This document shows, one piece after another, positions 61,011-64,000 of a stretch of 64,000 nucleotides of DNA. Each line of letters opens with the position of its first letter. Position 1 is the stretch's first letter. Source of the DNA: Pelagibius sp040217155 (lineage in GTDB: Bacteria > Pseudomonadota > Alphaproteobacteria > Kiloniellales > Kiloniellaceae); assembly GCA_040217155.1 (NCBI GenBank), contig JAVJNS010000036.1, positions 62,001 through 126,000 on the forward strand, in the 5' to 3' direction. A model generated the notes under the pieces. That model was not told the DNA's origin. It searched no databases and saw nothing but the letters and a program-made list of their open reading frames with translations. Position numbers and translations under genes: made by a program.

Positions 61011-61541
61011 CGTCGCCTCGCGGTTGGACCCTCTGGCGCCTCATCTGGCCGGTGGCGCGTCGCTCCTGTTCTACTGGCCGTCGCAAAGCTGCAACTCGCG
61101 GGTTTCGGCCAGCGCTAGAGTTTGTTAGGCTTGTCGTTGAAAAAAAACACAATAAGTCGATAGATCGCCGGTTTATGAGGCGGCGGCAGGGCAGAGAGAC
61201 GTTTGAAATACTGGGAAAGCCAAGGGATCGCGGTGTGTTGCCGGCGTGCTTGATACGCGGCCCGCGCCAGCCTGCCCGATGGGGCCGGGTGCCTCGGTTC
61301 GGCTGCCAGGGTGCGCCACACGGAGCGGCGCAGCGCGGCGTGGGGCGGCCCGGCGGGTATTTCTGTATTTCCGAAGTTCAAGCAAGACACTGCGCGCATC
61401 AGCGTGCTCCGGACCTTCCCCTCAATCGGGGGAGCGAAGTAATTGAGGCGGAGCCGCAAGTAATCAAGGGAACGGGCCGTGATCTTCGCAGCAAGATGCT
61501 GCTGCCCGGTCGCCGGTAATCTCACAGGGAGACCTACACTC
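61011..61541. other. Long leader between OsmC fusion and ABC transporter
   Basis: No gene is supported in these 531 bases; open frames in several phases lack ribosome sites and recognisable products. Features seen: an A-rich patch with an eight-A run near 61139-61150, a GC-rich block 61255-61360, and a short CTTCCCC/GGGGGAG hairpin at about 61420-61436. It presumably contains the promoter and a long 5' leader of the transporter operon. Confidence 0.45.
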
Positions 61542-63257
61542 ATGAAGAAAGACAAAGAACTCGAAACCATCAACAGCAAGGCGTTGCATCCGGGCGTGAC
61601 GGAACTCTGCGAGCAGTACGAAGGCGGCAAGATGGATCGCCGCGAGTTCGTGCGCCTTGCCGCCTTCCTGGGCGTCTCGGCGGCCTCGGCCTATGCCTTC
61701 GCGGGCGACCCGACCGGCGGTGGCCTGGTGCAGGAGGCGAGCGCCCAGACTCCCAAGAAGGGCGGCACCCTGCGTGTTGCCATGCAGGTGCAGGAGATGG
61801 TCGACCCGGCGACCTTCGATTGGACCCAGAAGTCCAACCAGGCCCGCCATGTGATCGAGTATCTGACCATCACCGGCCCCGACAACATCACGCGGCCCTA
61901 CTTGGCCGAGAGCTGGGAAGCCTCCGACGACCTCAAAACCTGGACCTTCAAACTGCGCCAGGGTGTCAAGTGGAGCAACGGCGACGACTTCAACGCCGAC
62001 GACGTGGTGTTCAACTTTACCCGCTGGCTCGACCCGGCGACCGGTTCTTCCAACCTCGGCCTGTTCTCGGCCATGGTCGAGGAGTACGACACCGGCGAAA
62101 AGGACGACAGCGGCAACGCCAAGATGGGCAAGCGCATGACCGAAGGGGCCGTCGAGAAGGTCGACGACCACACGGTGCGCCTGCACCTCAATTCGGCGGC
62201 GCTGGCCATGCCGGAAAACCTCTATAACTATCCGACCGCGATCGTGCACCGGAACTTCACCAAGGACGGCGGCGACTTCTCCAAGAACCCGATCGGCACC
62301 GGCGCTTTCGAACTGGCCAAGTTCACCGTCGGCGAGGAATGCATCCTGCGCCGCCGCGATGGGGGCTACTGGGGCGGTGAGGTTTATCTCGACGAAATCC
62401 GCTACATCGATACCGGCGAGGATGACTCGGCGGCCATCGCGGCCCTGGCTTCCGGTCAGGTCGATGCGATCTATCGGCTCGGCATTCCGACCCTAGAGAT
62501 TGCCGAGCGCATCCCCGGTGTCGTGGTTTCCCAGGCGGTGACTGCGCAGACCGGCGTGATCCGCATGAACGTCAACAACGCGCCTTTCGATAACAGGAAG
62601 GTGCGTCAGGCCATGGTGCTGGCTTCCGACAATGCCCAGAACCTCAAGCTCGCCCACCGCGGCATGGGGGCGATCGGCGAGAACCATCACGTCGGGGAGG
62701 TTCATCCGGAATACGCCAAACTGCCGGCGTTGAAGCGCGATGTCGCCAAGGCCAAGGCGCTGTTGGCCGAGGCCGGGTTCCCCAATGGGGTCCAGGTCAC
62801 CTGCAACGTCGGCAACACCGACGGCACCTGGGAGCAGGATTCGGTCCAGGTGCTGAAGGAGAATGCCGCCGAGGCGGGAATCGACATCACCATCAACGTG
62901 ATGCCTTCGGCACAGTACTGGGAAGTCTGGGACAAGGCGCCCTTCAGCCTGACGTCGTGGACCCACCGCCCGCTGGGCACCATGGTGCTGAGCCTCGCCT
63001 ACCGCGGCGGCGTTCCGTGGAACGAGTCCGGCTACAACAATCCGGAATTCGACGCCGCCTTGGACCAAGCCGAGGCCATTCTCGACGTGGCCAAACGCAA
63101 GGTCGCCATGGCGAAGGTCGAAAAAATCCTGCAGGACGACGCCATCATGGTGCAGCCCTTCTTCCGTTCGGTCTTTACCGCGTCGAAGGACAACGTGATG
63201 GCCTATCGAACCCATCCGACCCGCTATCACCAGTTCAATACTGTCTGGCTGGGTTGA
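61542..63257 (+). CDS. Peptide/dipeptide-type ABC transporter binding protein (Tat signal)
   Basis: This protein of about 571 residues is a family 5 (DppA/OppA) solute-binding protein. It has a charged leader and a twin-arginine signal (MDRREFVRLAAFLGVSAASAYAFAG) and then KKGGTLRVAMQVQEMVDPATFDW, LAESWEASDDLKTWTFKLRQGVKWSNGDDFNADDVVFNFTRWLD and KNPIGTGAFELAKF, all typical. Tat export suggests folding before transport. The ligand is unknown. It is followed by a strong terminator-like hairpin and then the permease gene. Confidence 0.92.
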   Translation: MKKDKELETINSKALHPGVTELCEQYEGGKMDRREFVRLAAFLGVSAASAYAFAGDPTGGGLVQEASAQTPKKGGTLRVAMQVQEMVDPATFDWTQKSNQARHVIEYLTITGPDNITRPYLAESWEASDDLKTWTFKLRQGVKWSNGDDFNADDVVFNFTRWLDPATGSSNLGLFSAMVEEYDTGEKDDSGNAKMGKRMTEGAVEKVDDHTVRLHLNSAALAMPENLYNYPTAIVHRNFTKDGGDFSKNPIGTGAFELAKFTVGEECILRRRDGGYWGGEVYLDEIRYIDTGEDDSAAIAALASGQVDAIYRLGIPTLEIAERIPGVVVSQAVTAQTGVIRMNVNNAPFDNRKVRQAMVLASDNAQNLKLAHRGMGAIGENHHVGEVHPEYAKLPALKRDVAKAKALLAEAGFPNGVQVTCNVGNTDGTWEQDSVQVLKENAAEAGIDITINVMPSAQYWEVWDKAPFSLTSWTHRPLGTMVLSLAYRGGVPWNESGYNNPEFDAALDQAEAILDVAKRKVAMAKVEKILQDDAIMVQPFFRSVFTASKDNVMAYRTHPTRYHQFNTVWLG

Positions 63258-63263
63258 GTAAAG

Positions 63264-63300
63264 AGGGCCGCGGCGCGGGGGCGCCGCGGCCCTTTCTTCT
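63264..63300 (+). terminator. Strong hairpin between binding protein and permease
   Basis: AGGGCCGCGGCGC (63264-63276) and GCGCCGCGGCCCT (63281-63293) form a perfect 13-bp stem with a GGGG loop, followed by TTCTTCTT. It lies 6 bases after the binding-protein stop and 122 bases before the permease start, so it probably limits permease expression relative to the binding protein. Confidence 0.9.
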
Positions 63301-63414
63301 TGCGACGGCGGTTCCCCGCCGCCAGGCCTTCGAGGACTTCGGCAGCACCGGGTGCCGCGAAGGCCAAGTAAATGCGCCGCAAGCCTATTGCGGGGACGGG
63401 AAGGCTAAATCGCG

Positions 63415-64000
63415 ATGCTGATATTCATGACGCGGCGCTTCGGCACCATGGTTCTGACCATGCTTGTGGTATCGATTCTGGTGTTCCTGCTGCTGGAGAT
63501 CAATGTCGAGAGCGTCGCGATCAAGGTTCTCGGGCCCTATACCTCGCTGGAGCAAAGAGAACTTTGGCTGGAGCGCAACGGCTACAACGATCCCGCCGTG
63601 TGGCGCTACCTGCGCTGGCTCGGCAACTTCGTGATCGGTGATTTCGGGCAGTCCGTACGATTCAAAGTGCCGGTCAGTGACGTCATGTGGCCGCGTCTGG
63701 CGAATACCGGCATCCTCGGCGGCATCGCGTTGCTCATCGCCTCGCTCATCGGTCTGACCCTCGGCGTTATCGCCGGTATGCGCGAGGGTGGCGTGCGCGA
63801 TCGTACCGTATCGGTCTCGGCGATCCTCACGACCTCGGTGCCGGAGTTCGCCAGCGCCGTGCTCCTCATCGTGCTGTTTGTTTTCTACTGGCCGATCCTG
63901 CCGGGCACCAGCGGCATGGCCGATGGCTTCGATCCGGTGCAGTTGGTGCTGCCGGTTATGGTGCTGGTGATCTACGACTGGGGCTATATCGCGCGCATGA
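63415..64000 (+). CDS. Dipeptide-type ABC transporter permease (DppB-like), cut by window end
   Basis: The frame opens with ATG at 63415 and is still open at base 64000 (about 195 residues seen). It begins MLIFMTRRFGTMVLTMLVVS, a DppB-type N-terminus, with LGPYTSLEQRELWLERNGYNDP and WLGNFVIGDFGQSVRF (the usual GDFG segment) and PRLANTGILGGIALLIASLI. It is the first permease of the transporter whose binding protein is at 61542-63257. The remaining transmembrane part and the EAA loop lie outside the window. Confidence 0.9.
   Translation, partial: MLIFMTRRFGTMVLTMLVVSILVFLLLEINVESVAIKVLGPYTSLEQRELWLERNGYNDPAVWRYLRWLGNFVIGDFGQSVRFKVPVSDVMWPRLANTGILGGIALLIASLIGLTLGVIAGMREGGVRDRTVSVSAILTTSVPEFASAVLLIVLFVFYWPILPGTSGMADGFDPVQLVLPVMVLVIYDWGYIARM

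Noticed and set aside
61115..61630. Minus-strand frame of 171 codons before the ABC transporter
   Set aside because: It overlaps the binding-protein start, has no ribosome site, and its composition is like the noise frames elsewhere.

Overview
The window is GC-rich, densely coding DNA from an alphaproteobacterium, most likely a Rhodospirillales/Kiloniellales-type organism. This is inferred from gene content only: an ETC-complex-I (NDUFS4-like) protein, a NepR/EcfG general stress response pair with EcfG-type promoters, an Aap-type amino acid ABC transporter, DUF1491 and DUF2336-like proteins, and an encapsulated-ferritin-like protein whose iron ligands sit at the positions I recall for Rhodospirillum rubrum EncFtn. 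Several real genes start with TTG or GTG behind good Shine-Dalgarno sites.

Layout. 0.4-3 kb: nucleoside hydrolase, histone-deacetylase-like amidohydrolase, secreted DUF192 protein. 3-6.2 kb (minus strand): small periplasmic protein, O-methyltransferase, DUF1491, prfC. 6.2-8.4 kb: a ferric-reductase-like membrane protein lying between two diverged copies of the prfC leader, then a small HTH protein. 8.7-10.9 kb: a cadherin-like-repeat protein and a GNAT acetyltransferase. 11-14.6 kb: TPP riboswitch and thiBPQ. 14.7-18 kb: a coiled-coil membrane protein with a DUF2336-like tail overlapping mtgA. 18.4-26.1 kb (minus strand): a six-gene envelope locus of outer-membrane barrel, two paralogous secreted proteins, ECF sigma factor, anti-sigma factor and subtilase. 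26.2-29.4 kb: PPK2, O-antigen ligase, glycosyltransferase. 29.6-32 kb: a lower-GC island in a tRNA-Pro gene carrying an XRE-ImmA/IrrE protein and an unknown partner. 32-33.4 kb: ASCH remnant, VOC protein, complex I subunit, tRNA-Arg. 33.5-37 kb: AsnC regulator, aldehyde dehydrogenase and aminotransferase in the order of the asnR-ssd-atf end of ectoine catabolic clusters. 37-45 kb: a stress/envelope region with DUF2254, YqjD/YqjE-like genes, several tiny membrane proteins or lipoproteins, ecfG-nepR and an orphan encapsulated ferritin. 45-49.4 kb: modABC, hisI, metC. 49.7-55.2 kb: aapJQMP and a radical SAM protein. 55.2-59.7 kb: a sulfur/repair run of tandem GNAT, sseA, alaX, cysK and a Nudix hydrolase. 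59.8-64 kb: an alpha/beta hydrolase-OsmC fusion and a dipeptide-type ABC transporter cut by the window end.

Most noteworthy points. (1) In the 18-26 kb locus, the periplasmic domain of the anti-sigma factor resembles the prodomain-like segment of the subtilase encoded next to it, which suggests that the protease and the sigma switch are coupled. (2) Three GGAAC-N17-CGTT promoters mark a local general-stress regulon. (3) The tRNA-Pro island leaves a 5' half-tRNA behind, the reverse of the usual polarity, and carries a compact two-gene module. (4) The EncFtn-like ferritin has neither a visible encapsulin gene nor a cargo tail. (5) Small genes at 40307-40381, 41813-41983 and 43889-44029 are easily missed.
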